From assembly GCF_001029105.3 (NCBI RefSeq), contig NZ_CP011807.3, forward strand, positions 3,100,001 through 3,164,000: 64,000 nucleotides of DNA, written 5' to 3'. The notes beneath the pieces are model-generated. The model made no database searches and was not told the origin of the DNA. It saw only the letters and a program-made list of their open reading frames with translations. This stretch comes from Pandoraea faecigallinarum. Lineage in GTDB: Bacteria > Pseudomonadota > Gammaproteobacteria > Burkholderiales > Burkholderiaceae. This document shows, piece by piece, positions 25,171 to 34,238 of the stretch. The position numbers and the translations under genes are program-made. Position 1 is the stretch's first letter, and each line of letters starts with the position of its first letter.

Positions 25171-27946
25171 GTTGTTGGGTAACGTTGACGTCCGTGGCGC
25201 GAGACAGCGGCTCGGACGTATCGTCCGGGGCGACAGGTGGGACTTGCACCGGCAACGTAAAGATAAAGCGCGCCCCGCGACCGTCCGGCCCATTGGTGGC
25301 GCGGATTTTACCGCCGTGCGCCTGCACGATGGCGCGGCAGATGGCCAGCCCGAGTCCGATGCCAGGCTTGGCCGACTCCTTTTCGCCGCGCATGAATTTC
25401 TCGAAGATCCGCCCCTCCATTCCCGTCGGCAGCCCGGGGCCATCGTCGCTCACACTCACTTCAACGTCGTCGCCGGCAACCCGCGCCGCGATCTCGATAT
25501 GCGAGCCTGACGGCGAGTACTTCGCCGCGTTCTCCAGCAGGTTCGTGAAAAGGCGTTCGAGCAGCACGGCGTCAAAGCGAAGCAACGGCAGATCGGCGGG
25601 CAAACGCGTGGTTACCTCATGGCCGGCGAGCACGCGCCGGCAGGCGCGCAGCGACGTGCCAACCACCTCCTCCAGCATCTGCCATTGACGATTGAGCTGC
25701 ACACCGCCGGCCTGTAACTTCGCCATGTCGAGCAGATTCGTCACGAGGCCTGTCATGCGCTGCGCCTCCTCGTGGATCGCCTCGACGAGATCCGTGCGCA
25801 GCGCCCCCGGCGCTTGCGCATTGCGGCTGAGCATGCTGGCAAAGCCGACGATGGACGTAAGCGGGGTGCGCAAGTCATGCGAGATCGCCGAGAGCAGCGA
25901 ATTGCGCAAACGCTCCGACTCCATCGTCACCAGGGCGTCCTGTGCAATCTCGACGTAATGCACTCGCTCGAGCGCCAATGCGATTTGCGCGGCGAAGGTG
26001 TCGAGCAGGCGTTGCTGCTCCGGCGTTGCGATCGCGCCAACGTCCGCCTCCGGCGCGACCACCAGCACGCCGCGCGTGCGCATCGGAGCGCGCAGCGGCA
26101 AATAGTGGGCGTCGGAGCCTGGCAACGTAGGGGTGCCGCGCCCAGCCGCTTGCTGACGGTCGTACACCCATTGTGCGACATCGGTGTCGATATGTGCAGG
26201 CATCGTTTCGGCGCGTGCGTTCTCCACCGGTTGACGCACGTTGCTCTGGCTATCCGGCAGCAGCAACGCCACGCGCGCCTGAAACACTTCACGCACATGA
26301 CGCGAACCGATTTCCACGATCTGCGGGGTCGTCAGCGCCGCCGCCAGTTCGCGGGCCATCGCGTACACAGCCCCGGTGCGACGCTCGCGCCACGTTGCGA
26401 GACGCGCCTGAAAACGCAGGCTCGTCGTGAGGTGACTGATCACCAGCGCGACCGTCAGCATGACGGCAAACGTCAGCAAGTACTGGGTATCGGAGACCGA
26501 CAGCGACATCTTCGGCGGCACGAAGAAGAAATCGAATGCCACCACCGAGAGGAAAGACGCCAGCACGCCCGGCCCTCGCCCCAGCCGCATCGCCGCGACG
26601 ATCACGCCGAGCAGATACAGCATCGCGATGTTGGCGAGATCGAGGAACGACGTCAGTTCGGCCGCCGCCAGCGACACCGCGCCACAAATGCCGACGGCCC
26701 ATGCGTACCCCCGCCACGGACCACCGACAAGCCCCAATTCGGGTGCCGTCTGGAACCAGTCTCGCCAGTCACCGCGCACGACCCGCCTGTGCGCCAGGGT
26801 ATCGCCCGCCGCCGGTCCGATCAGCACCACGTCGACACCGCGCGCCAGGCGCACGAGCTGCTCATGCAAGGCCGTACGGGCCGTCCACCAGCGGCGTGCG
26901 CCGCTTGCGCCGACCACCAGCCTGGAGACGTTGCGCAGTTGTGCATAAGCCAGCAGCGTGGTGGCGGCCTGTGCGCCGTCGAGCGTCAATGTTTCCGCAC
27001 CGAGCTCGTGCGCGAGTTTGAGCGCGGCATACACACGCTCGCGACGCGCCGTCGCCTGTCGCAGCATGGCGGGGGTCTCCACATGCACAGCCAGCCAATC
27101 GGCACGCAGGCTCGCGGCCAGCCTCGCCGCGGCGCGCACCAGCGCCACGCCCTCGGGCCCGGGGCCGATCGCCACGAGCAACCGCTCGCGCGCCTGCCAG
27201 ACCTGGCTGATCGACTGGTCGGCACGATACTCGCGCATCTGTGCATCCACACGGTCGGCGGTACGGCGCAACGCCAGCTCACGCAACGCAATCAGATTGC
27301 CCTTGCGGAAAAAATTTTGCACGGCGCGCTCGGCCTGCGCCGCCATGTACACCTTGCCCTCGCGCATGCGCTCGAGCAATTCGTCCGGCGGCAGATCGAC
27401 AAGCTTCACCTCGTCGGCGAGATCGAACACGCGGTCCGGAATCGTCTCCCACACCCGAATGCCCGTGATCTGACCGACGACATCGTTGAGCCGTTCGAGG
27501 TGCTGCACGTTGAGCGTCGTGTAGACGTCGATGCCCGCATCGAGGAGTTCGTGCACGTCCTGCCAGCGCTTGAGGTGCCGTTGCCCGGCAACGTTCGCAT
27601 GCGCCAGTTCGTCGATCAGCGCGACGGCCGGCTTGCGCGCTAGCATGCCGTCGAGGTCTAATTCGCGCAGCACGCGCCCGCGATACTCCACCGGCTTCTG
27701 CGGCAACACTTCCAGACCTTCGAGCAGGCGTGCCGTTTCCTCGCGGCCATGCGTCTCGAGCACGCCGACGACCACGTCGATGCCTTCCTCGCTCAGCTTG
27801 CGTGCGGCCTGCAACATGGCGAAAGTCTTGCCGACACCCGCGCACGCACCGAAGAAAATCTTCAGGCGGCCGCGCTGCTCGCGCGCTTCGTCGCGTTGCA
27901 GTTTGCCAAGCAGTTCGTCGGGATCGGGGCGTTCCATGCCAGCCAT
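25163..27946 (-). CDS. kdpD: sensor histidine kinase KdpD
   Basis: KdpD senses low K+ and turgor and phosphorylates KdpE. The 927-residue protein has the N-terminal KdpD domain with a Walker A as GACAGVGKT (about residues 35-43), a Usp-like domain (RLLVAIGPGPEGVALVRAAARL), four membrane helices (about 400-500, including the short DFFFVPPKMSLSVSD turn), a GAF domain, and a HisKA/HATPase kinase with the phosphoacceptor His in SAISHDLRTPLTS. ATG 27946 (MAGMERP) or 27937 (MERPDP) could be the start. A terminator separates it from kdpC. Confidence 0.96.
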   Translation of the reverse strand: MAGMERPDPDELLGKLQRDEAREQRGRLKIFFGACAGVGKTFAMLQAARKLSEEGIDVVVGVLETHGREETARLLEGLEVLPQKPVEYRGRVLRELDLDGMLARKPAVALIDELAHANVAGQRHLKRWQDVHELLDAGIDVYTTLNVQHLERLNDVVGQITGIRVWETIPDRVFDLADEVKLVDLPPDELLERMREGKVYMAAQAERAVQNFFRKGNLIALRELALRRTADRVDAQMREYRADQSISQVWQARERLLVAIGPGPEGVALVRAAARLAASLRADWLAVHVETPAMLRQATARRERVYAALKLAHELGAETLTLDGAQAATTLLAYAQLRNVSRLVVGASGARRWWTARTALHEQLVRLARGVDVVLIGPAAGDTLAHRRVVRGDWRDWFQTAPELGLVGGPWRGYAWAVGICGAVSLAAAELTSFLDLANIAMLYLLGVIVAAMRLGRGPGVLASFLSVVAFDFFFVPPKMSLSVSDTQYLLTFAVMLTVALVISHLTTSLRFQARLATWRERRTGAVYAMARELAAALTTPQIVEIGSRHVREVFQARVALLLPDSQSNVRQPVENARAETMPAHIDTDVAQWVYDRQQAAGRGTPTLPGSDAHYLPLRAPMRTRGVLVVAPEADVGAIATPEQQRLLDTFAAQIALALERVHYVEIAQDALVTMESERLRNSLLSAISHDLRTPLTSIVGFASMLSRNAQAPGALRTDLVEAIHEEAQRMTGLVTNLLDMAKLQAGGVQLNRQWQMLEEVVGTSLRACRRVLAGHEVTTRLPADLPLLRFDAVLLERLFTNLLENAAKYSPSGSHIEIAARVAGDDVEVSVSDDGPGLPTGMEGRIFEKFMRGEKESAKPGIGLGLAICRAIVQAHGGKIRATNGPDGRGARFIFTLPVQVPPVAPDDTSEPLSRATDVNVTQQHE

Positions 27947-27986
27947 CAAGTCAGTCCACATTGAAGACGCGAGCCACGTCGATACG

Positions 27987-28016
27987 AAAAAACGCGGCAC
28001 GCGCAGGGCGTGCCGC
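27987..28016 (-). terminator. intrinsic terminator between kdpC and kdpD
   Basis: Read on the minus strand, GCGGCACGC (28008-28016) pairs perfectly with GCGTGCCGC (27994-28002) over a 5-base loop, then G and six T follow (27987-27992). It lies about 70 bases past the kdpC stop and 40 before the kdpD start, so most kdpFABC transcripts should end here. Confidence 0.85.
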
Positions 28017-28083
28017 CAATCTACCGCAGGCCGGCGGGCAAGACCAGCGAATCTCCGGTTTGGCCCGCCCGCGGCAACGCCTT

Positions 28084-28668
28084 TCAGACGGCGCCACGCG
28101 GCAGCTCATCCAACCCCAGGTTGAGCGTCAGAACATTCACCCGGGGTTCTCCGAAAATTCCCCATTGGCGGCCTTGCGTGCTGCGCGCGACAAGCGCACG
28201 CACCGCATCGGGCGACACCCCCCGCGCCCTGGCCACACGCGCGATCTGATACTCGGCCGCTGCCGGACTGATTTCGGGATCGAGGCCACTGCCGGAGGCT
28301 GTTACCAGATCGGCGGGCACCGGCAGCTGCGCATCGGGGTCCGCGTCGCGCAGCGCGGCGATGCGCGCCTTGACGGCGTCCGTCAACGCCGGGTTGAGCG
28401 GACCGAAGTTCGAACCGCCCGACGCCGAAGCGTCGTTCGGGTTCGGCGACGTGGCCGACAGCCGGCCCCAGAAGTACTTGGGTTCGTCGAAGTTCTGACC
28501 GATCAGCGACGATCCGACGGCCTTGCCATCCTTGTAGACGAGGCTGCCTGCCGCTTCGCGCGGGAATGCCGCGCGGCCGATGCCCGTCACGACCATCGGA
28601 TACACCAGCCCGGTGATGACCGAGAGCACGACGAACAGGCTCAGCATCGGGCGCAAAAGGGTTTTCAT
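28084..28668 (-). CDS. kdpC: K+-transporting ATPase subunit KdpC
   Basis: KdpC is the single-pass accessory subunit of the KdpFABC pump. The 194-residue protein has one N-terminal membrane helix ([24 protein letters not shown], split here), then the family signature [16 protein letters not shown] and [23 protein letters not shown]. The end reads [13 protein letters not shown], as usual. It begins 64 bases after kdpB. Confidence 0.96.
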   Translation of the reverse strand: MKTLLRPMLSLFVVLSVITGLVYPMVVTGIGRAAFPREAAGSLVYKDGKAVGSSLIGQNFDEPKYFWGRLSATSPNPNDASASGGSNFGPLNPALTDAVKARIAALRDADPDAQLPVPADLVTASGSGLDPEISPAAAEYQIARVARARGVSPDAVRALVARSTQGRQWGIFGEPRVNVLTLNLGLDELPRGAV

Positions 28669-28732
28669 GGATCAATTCCTTGGAGTTTCAGTAATGTGTC
28701 CCGCGGGCCCTGGCTTCCGGATACCTTGCGTG

Positions 28733-30859
28733 TCAGGCCCAGCCCAGCGCGGCGATCAGCATGTCGATGATCTTGATGCCCACGAACGGCACCAGAATCC
28801 CGCCCAGACCGTAGACGAAGAGATTGCGGCGCAACAGCGTCGCGGCGCCGAGCGGGCGATACTTCACGCCCTTGAGCGCCAGCGGAATCAGCACGACGAT
28901 GATCAGCGCGTTGAAGATCACCGCCGACAGAATCGCCGACGACGGACTGGCAAGACGCATCACGTTGAGCGCATCGAGTTGCGGGTACGTCGTCGCGAAG
29001 GCGGCCGGAATGATCGCGAAGTACTTCGCCACGTCGTTCGCAATCGAGAACGTCGTGAGGCTGCCGCGGGTCATGAGCATCTGCTTGCCGATCTCCACGA
29101 TCTCGATCAACTTGGTCGGATTCGAATCCAGATCGACCATGTTGCCCGCTTCCTTCGCGGCCTGCGTGCCCGAATTCATCGCCACGGCCACGTCCGCCTG
29201 CGCGAGCGCCGGCGCGTCGTTCGTGCCGTCGCCGGTCATTGCCACCAGCTTGCCTTCGGCCTGGAACTTGCGGATCGTGGCGAGCTTTTCTTCCGGTGTG
29301 GCTTCGGCGAGGAAATCGTCCACGCCCGCTTCCGCCGCGATGGCCGCTGCCGTCAGACGGTTATCACCCGTGACCATCAGCGTGGTGATCCCCATCTGAC
29401 GCAGTTCCGCGAAGCGCTCCTTGATACCGCCCTTGACCACGTCCTTGAGTTCGATCACGCCCAGCGCGCGGGCGCCGTCGGCATCCTGCTCGGCCACGAC
29501 CAGCGGCGTGCTGCCGCGGCGCGCGATGTCGTCCACCGCCGTGGCGAGCGCCGCCGGCCACAGGCCGCCTGTGGCTTGCACGTACCGCTTCACGGCTTCG
29601 GCCGCGCCCTTGCGGATTTGCTTGCCGGCGAGGTCCACGCCGCTCATGCGCGTTTGCGCCGTGAACGGAATGAACAGCGCGTTCAGTCCGCTCATTTCGC
29701 GCTCGCGCAAATTGAAGCGCTGCTTGGCGAGCACGGCGATGCTGCGGCCCTCCGGTGTTTCGTCGGCGAGCGAGGCGAGCTGCGCGGCATCGGCCAGCGT
29801 GCGCTCGTCCACACCCGGCGCTGGCACGAATTGCGACGCCTGACGATTGCCCAGCGTGATCGTGCCGGTCTTGTCGAGCAGCAGCACATCCACGTCTCCG
29901 GCCGCTTCGACCGCACGGCCCGACGTGGCAATCACGTTCGATTGCATCATGCGGCTCATGCCCGCCACACCGATGGCCGAGAGCAGTCCGCCGATGGTCG
30001 TCGGAATCAGACAGATCAGCAGCGCAACGAGCACCGTGATCGTGACCGGATTGCCGGCATGCGTGACGAATACGCTGTAGATCGAGTACGGCAGCAGCGT
30101 CGCGGTCGCGAGAAGCAGCACGAGCGTGAGGGCGACGAGCAGAATCGTGAGGGCGATTTCGTTCGGCGTCTTCTGACGCTTCGCGCCTTCGACCATCGCG
30201 ATCATGCGATCGAGAAATGCCTCGCCCGGATTGACGCTCACCTTCATGACAATCCAGTCGGAGAGCACGCGCGTGCCGCCGGTCACGGCCGAAAAGTCAC
30301 CGCCCGACTCGCGGATCACCGGCGCGGATTCGCCCGTGATCGCCGACTCGTCGACGGACGCCACCCCTTCGACGACTTCGCCGTCGGCCGGAATGACGTC
30401 GCCTGCCTCGACCAGCACGAAGTCGCCGCGACGCAGACTGGCACTGTCGATCACCAGACACTGTGCGTCACGACTCGCCGAGCGCAACTGCTTGGCCGGC
30501 ACGTTCTTTTTCGCCCGACGCAGCGACGCGGCCTGCGCCTTGCTGCGTCCCTCGGCCAGCGCTTCGGCGAAATTCGCAAACAGCACCGTGAACCACAGCC
30601 ATAGCGTGATCGCGAGAATGAAGGGCGCGCTCGCCTCGGCGTGGCCTGCCACGGCCATGCCGAGCAGCACGGTCGTGAGCAGACTGCCGACGTACACCAC
30701 GAACATCACCGGGTTTCTGGCCTGGGTGAGCGGGTGCAGCTTACGGAACGCGTCCGTGATGGCCGGTTTCACGATGGCCGGGTCGAACATCGACTTCGTC
30801 GCCGATGCATGCCCCTCGCCCAACTGCCGGGCGACGATATTTCCTGAGGTTTGATTCAT
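28733..30859 (-). CDS. kdpB: K+-transporting P-type ATPase subunit KdpB
   Basis: KdpB is the ATP-hydrolysing subunit of the high-affinity K+ pump. The 708-residue protein has all P-type motifs: SAITGESAP for dephosphorylation, [13 protein letters not shown] with the phosphorylated Asp, [10 protein letters not shown] for nucleotide binding, [13 protein letters not shown], and [21 protein letters not shown] in the hinge. The membrane helices sit where expected. The Ser in TGES is the site of inhibitory phosphorylation known from Escherichia coli and is present. It starts 28 bases after kdpA. Confidence 0.98.
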   Translation of the reverse strand: MNQTSGNIVARQLGEGHASATKSMFDPAIVKPAITDAFRKLHPLTQARNPVMFVVYVGSLLTTVLLGMAVAGHAEASAPFILAITLWLWFTVLFANFAEALAEGRSKAQAASLRRAKKNVPAKQLRSASRDAQCLVIDSASLRRGDFVLVEAGDVIPADGEVVEGVASVDESAITGESAPVIRESGGDFSAVTGGTRVLSDWIVMKVSVNPGEAFLDRMIAMVEGAKRQKTPNEIALTILLVALTLVLLLATATLLPYSIYSVFVTHAGNPVTITVLVALLICLIPTTIGGLLSAIGVAGMSRMMQSNVIATSGRAVEAAGDVDVLLLDKTGTITLGNRQASQFVPAPGVDERTLADAAQLASLADETPEGRSIAVLAKQRFNLREREMSGLNALFIPFTAQTRMSGVDLAGKQIRKGAAEAVKRYVQATGGLWPAALATAVDDIARRGSTPLVVAEQDADGARALGVIELKDVVKGGIKERFAELRQMGITTLMVTGDNRLTAAAIAAEAGVDDFLAEATPEEKLATIRKFQAEGKLVAMTGDGTNDAPALAQADVAVAMNSGTQAAKEAGNMVDLDSNPTKLIEIVEIGKQMLMTRGSLTTFSIANDVAKYFAIIPAAFATTYPQLDALNVMRLASPSSAILSAVIFNALIIVVLIPLALKGVKYRPLGAATLLRRNLFVYGLGGILVPFVGIKIIDMLIAALGWA

Positions 30860-30887
30860 GAGTGCCTCGAATGCCTCATTTCATGGT

Positions 30888-32693
30888 TCAATGCGCGCCG
30901 ATCATCGCCAGATGTTCGGCGACCGGTCCGAGTGCAAGCGCCGGCACGTAGGTGAGCGCACCTACCAGCAGTACCGTGCCGAGCAGCAGCACAACAAACA
31001 GCGGACCGTGCGTGGGCAATGTGCCCGACGTGGCGGCAATGCGCTTCTTGCGCGCCAGTGCGCCGGCAATCGCCAGCACCGGCACGATCACCCAGAAGCG
31101 GCCGAACCACATCGCGATACCCAGCGTGGTGTTGTAGAACGGCGTGTTGGCCGACAGTCCGGCGAAGGCGCTGCCGTTGTTGTTCGCCGCGGAACTGTAC
31201 GCGTAGAGAATTTCCGAGAAGCCATGTGTCGCCGGGTTCGCCACACCGGCTTGTCCGGCGGGCACCAGCACCGCGAGCGCAGTGCCGAGCAGCACGAGTA
31301 ATGGCGTCATCAAGACGGCCACGGCGACCATCTTCATCTCGTAAGCTTCAATCTTCTTGCCCAGATACTCCGGCGTGCGGCCGATCATCAGGCCAGCGAC
31401 GAACACGGCAAGCATGGCGAACACAAGCATTCCGTAGAGACCGGAGCCCACGCCGCCGAAGACCACTTCGCCCAGTTGCATCAGCAGCATCGGCACCAGA
31501 CCGCCCAACGGCGTGAGCGAGTCGTGCATCGCATTCACCGCGCCGCACGACGCGGCCGTGGTCACCGTCGCAAAGATGCCCGACGCGACAATGCCGAAGC
31601 GTGTTTCCTTGCCTTCCATGTTGCCGCCCGGCTGCGCGGCGCTCGCCTGCTGATCGACGCCGAGCGTCGTCAATGCCGGATTGCCCGCCTGTTCGGCGGA
31701 TACCGTGGCGACGCTCGCCAGCGAGAACGCAATCGTCATGGCAGCCAGAATCGCCAACCCTTGACGACGGTCGCCGACCATGCGCCCGAACGTATGGCAC
31801 AGCGCCGCCGGAATCAGGAAGATGGCGAGGATTTCGAGGAAGTTCGACAGCGGTGTCGGATTTTCGAACGGATGCGCCGAGTTCGCGTTGAAGAAGCCGC
31901 CACCATTGGTACCGAGCATCTTGATCGCTTCTTGCGACGCCACCGGGCCCATCGGCAGTGTTTGCGTGCGCGTCTGCGCGGGCACCGTCACCGGCTTGCC
32001 CGCCGCATCCAGCTTCGGCTGACCGTCTGCGCCAGGCACCGGGTTGTCGTAATGCGTGACCTGAAGCGTTGTCACATCCTGGTAGGCGTCGAAGTTCTGA
32101 ATCACCCCCTGACTCATGAGGCCCGCGGCGAAAACGACCGAGAGCGGCACCAGAACGTAGAGCGTGATGCGGGTCATGTCGACCCAGAAATTGCCGATGG
32201 TCTGCGCCGTGTGGCGTGCAAAGCCGCGAATCAAGGCGATCACGACGGCGATCCCCGTCGCTGCCGACAGGAAGTTCTGCACCGCCAGACCGAGCATCTG
32301 GGTCAGATAGCTCATGGTCGATTCACCGGCGTAGCCCTGCCAGTTCGTGTTGGCCACGAAGCTCACCGCCGTGTTCATCGAGGAGTCGGGCGTGACGTTG
32401 CCAAACGCCTGTGGGTTCAACGGCAGCCAGACCTGCCAGCGTTGCAGCGCATAGACGAAGAATGCGCCCACGGCGTTGAAACCGATCAGCGCGATGGCAT
32501 AGCCGCGCCAGTGCATTTCCTGTTCGGCACGGATGCCGCACAGGCGATACAGACCGCGTTCGAGCGGCGCCAACCAGCGGTTCACGCGCGATTCACCGGC
32601 AAGCACATCGGCCATGAAACGACCGAGCGGGCGTGCCAGCACCAGCAGCACGGCGAGAAACACGCCGAGCTGGATCCAGGCATTGAGGGTCAT
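30888..32693 (-). CDS. kdpA: K+-transporting ATPase channel-like subunit KdpA
   Basis: KdpA carries the selectivity filter of the Kdp pump. The 601-residue membrane protein has four pseudo-repeats; recognisable filter regions include [21 protein letters not shown] and [16 protein letters not shown]. The start MTLNAWIQ has GGAGG 7 bases upstream and overlaps the kdpF stop as ATGA. It is the largest gene of the kdpFABC transcript. Confidence 0.98.
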   Translation of the reverse strand: MTLNAWIQLGVFLAVLLVLARPLGRFMADVLAGESRVNRWLAPLERGLYRLCGIRAEQEMHWRGYAIALIGFNAVGAFFVYALQRWQVWLPLNPQAFGNVTPDSSMNTAVSFVANTNWQGYAGESTMSYLTQMLGLAVQNFLSAATGIAVVIALIRGFARHTAQTIGNFWVDMTRITLYVLVPLSVVFAAGLMSQGVIQNFDAYQDVTTLQVTHYDNPVPGADGQPKLDAAGKPVTVPAQTRTQTLPMGPVASQEAIKMLGTNGGGFFNANSAHPFENPTPLSNFLEILAIFLIPAALCHTFGRMVGDRRQGLAILAAMTIAFSLASVATVSAEQAGNPALTTLGVDQQASAAQPGGNMEGKETRFGIVASGIFATVTTAASCGAVNAMHDSLTPLGGLVPMLLMQLGEVVFGGVGSGLYGMLVFAMLAVFVAGLMIGRTPEYLGKKIEAYEMKMVAVAVLMTPLLVLLGTALAVLVPAGQAGVANPATHGFSEILYAYSSAANNNGSAFAGLSANTPFYNTTLGIAMWFGRFWVIVPVLAIAGALARKKRIAATSGTLPTHGPLFVVLLLGTVLLVGALTYVPALALGPVAEHLAMIGAH

Positions 32694-32782
32694 GCGAGGT
32701 CCTCCGGCTTGAACAGCGCGTAGACGAGATAAGCGAGCAGCGCAAGCGTGAGTCCGCCGCTCAGCCAATACATGGCTGTCAT
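32690..32782 (-). CDS. kdpF: K+-transporting ATPase small subunit KdpF
   Basis: The 30-residue single-pass peptide ([20 protein letters not shown] then [10 protein letters not shown]) has the KdpF pattern: one hydrophobic helix ending in F-K-P-E. KdpF stabilises the KdpABC complex. It could also start three codons later (MYWLSGG). Both ends overlap neighbours as ATGA: kdpA downstream and a further small ORF upstream. Confidence 0.93.
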   Translation of the reverse strand: MTAMYWLSGGLTLALLAYLVYALFKPEDLA

Positions 32783-32871
32783 TGCTGCCCCCCTACGGAC
32801 GCGCAAAACGCGACAAAGCCGACGGTCGTGGCAACGAACGCCGCGATCACGCCGAGATATAACCAGTCCAT
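32779..32871 (-). CDS. 30-residue membrane peptide ahead of kdpF
   Basis: An ATG with GGGAG 6 bases upstream opens a 30-codon frame that reads [20 protein letters not shown] and ends [10 protein letters not shown]. It is one membrane helix with a short polar tail. Its stop overlaps the kdpF start as ATGA, exactly as kdpF overlaps kdpA, so it is probably translated as the first product of the kdp mRNA. I recall similar short frames before kdpF in other proteobacteria, but it has no named function. It could be an extra Kdp subunit or a regulator. Confidence 0.72.
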   Translation of the reverse strand: MDWLYLGVIAAFVATTVGFVAFCASVGGQQ

Positions 32872-32999
32872 GACAACTCCCTATCGTGTGGCGGCCGGGC
32901 ACGCCACGGGCGCGACGCGCCCTCGCATGCGCATGCCAGCCGTGTTACGAACGATACGGAGCGGCGCGTAAAGACAGGGACAAAAGGGGGAAAGGAGGT

Positions 33000-33037
33000 G
33001 TAAACAACGCGTAAACGCGGGGCCGAAACGGGTAAAC
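33000..33037 (-). promoter_or_regulatory. three phased GTTTAC repeats, probable KdpE site
   Basis: On the minus strand GTTTAC occurs at 33032-33037, 33011-33016 and 33000-33005, with starts 21 and 11 bases apart (two and one helical turns). It lies 129 bases before the first ORF of the kdp operon. The known KdpE site in Escherichia coli has a T-rich TTTAC-AC core, and the last copy here continues ACACC. A matching -10 could not be fixed. Confidence 0.6.
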
Positions 33038-33040
33038 GAC

Positions 33041-33072
33041 AAGGCCCGCCGATATGGCGATCGGCGGGCCTT
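33041..33072 (-). terminator. intrinsic terminator after the glutamate-type binding protein gene
   Basis: AAGGCCCGCCGAT (33041-33053) and ATCGGCGGGCCTT (33060-33072) form a perfect 13-bp stem with a 6-base loop. On the minus strand GTCGTTT follows. It ends directly at the first GTTTAC repeat of the kdp promoter region. Confidence 0.8.
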
Positions 33073-33167
33073 GCGTCGTGCCTGGCAAACGTTCAGCGGC
33101 GGTACGGGGGATTCGGAGGATCCGGGGGATTCGCACCCGTGCCCCGCGAGGGGACCTCAGACGACCG

Positions 33168-34139
33168 TCATTCGTTCACCGTGGACCCTTTGTGCCACAC
33201 TTCGAGCACTTCCTTGCTGGGTTCGAGGTTCAGGTTGACGTTGCGCGGCGGAATCGGTTGCTGGAACCACTTGCGCTGGATACGGCGGATCTCGCCGGAG
33301 GTGTAGACGTGAGCGAGCGTCGTGTCCACGAAGCGCTTGAACTGCGGGTCGTCGCGGCGCAGCATCAGCGCGTTGAGTTCCGTCTCCAAAGGCGCGCCGA
33401 CGATGGCGAACGACTCCGGATCGCGAGCGTTGGCACGGAAGCCGGCAAGCAGCACGTCGTCCAGCGCAAACGCCTTCGCGCGGCCCGTCTCCAGCGTAAT
33501 CATCGATTCGCCGTGGTCGCGTGCCGGAATCACGCGAAAACCGACCTTCTCGGCTTGCAGGCGCGCCAGCCGCTCACCGGTCGATCCAGCCGACGCGACC
33601 ACGTTCTGCCCCTTCAAATCCTCCAACCCCCGGATGTTGTCCTTCTTGTTGACCAGAAGGCGCACTTCCGAGACGTAGTACGGATTGCTGAAGCCGACCT
33701 GCTCGGCGCGTTCCGGTGTGATCGTGTTCGGGGCGCAGTCGAGATCGACCGTGCCGTTCTTCACCAGCGGAATGCGGTTTTGCGGCGTGATCGACATTTC
33801 GCGCACCCGCAGGTTCGGCATGTTCAGCGCGCTCTTCACGGCGTCGACCACGGCGTAGCAAAGGTCCATCGTGTAGCCGACCGGCTTGCCCTTGTCGTTC
33901 ACATACGCGAACGGGATGGCCGCTTCGCGATAGCCGAGCGTGATGAGCCCCGTGTCGCGAATCTTCTTGAGGGTGCCGGTCAGTTCGCCGTTCGCGCTCG
34001 GCAGCGCGACGACGGCGTCCCCCTTGGCTGGGGCGGCCAGGGCCGTCGAGACGCCCGCCTGCGCGGCGAACCATAGGGACACGCCGAGCGCGACGCGCCC
34101 GGCAGCGATTTTCCAGTTGACTTTCTTGAAACCGTTCAC
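33168..34139 (-). CDS. amino acid ABC transporter substrate-binding protein, GltI-like
   Basis: This 323-residue periplasmic protein has a signal peptide (about residues 1-35, cleavage after ALAA) and the type II binding fold: ITLGYREAAIPFAYVNDKGKPVGYTMDLC, then DLDCAPNTITPERAEQVGFSNPYYVSEVRLLV and the second lobe with LDDVLLAGF. The DLDC-x-NT and G-x-S-x-PY elements point to the glutamate/aspartate (GltI) group. The start is GTG. Its ribosome site lies inside a perfect inverted repeat. No permease or ATPase gene is nearby; the next upstream gene is a paralogue. Confidence 0.92.
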   Translation of the reverse strand: MNGFKKVNWKIAAGRVALGVSLWFAAQAGVSTALAAPAKGDAVVALPSANGELTGTLKKIRDTGLITLGYREAAIPFAYVNDKGKPVGYTMDLCYAVVDAVKSALNMPNLRVREMSITPQNRIPLVKNGTVDLDCAPNTITPERAEQVGFSNPYYVSEVRLLVNKKDNIRGLEDLKGQNVVASAGSTGERLARLQAEKVGFRVIPARDHGESMITLETGRAKAFALDDVLLAGFRANARDPESFAIVGAPLETELNALMLRRDDPQFKRFVDTTLAHVYTSGEIRRIQRKWFQQPIPPRNVNLNLEPSKEVLEVWHKGSTVNE

Positions 34140-34144
34140 AGCAA

Positions 34145-34175
34145 ATTCCTATCGGATTGACAGCACGATAGGAAT
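34145..34175 (-). promoter_or_regulatory. 10-bp inverted repeat covering the ribosome site
   Basis: ATTCCTATCG (34145-34154) and CGATAGGAAT (34166-34175) are perfect complements separated by 11 bases. On the minus strand the downstream arm contains the AGGAA ribosome site of the GTG-start binding protein gene (34139). It can act as an mRNA hairpin that blocks translation, or as a DNA operator. Confidence 0.6.
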
Positions 34176-34238
34176 CTACAGATATGCGCAGCTTCAGGCA
34201 AAGAAACCTTTGTCATTAGCTTATGCAAAGCCCCCCGC

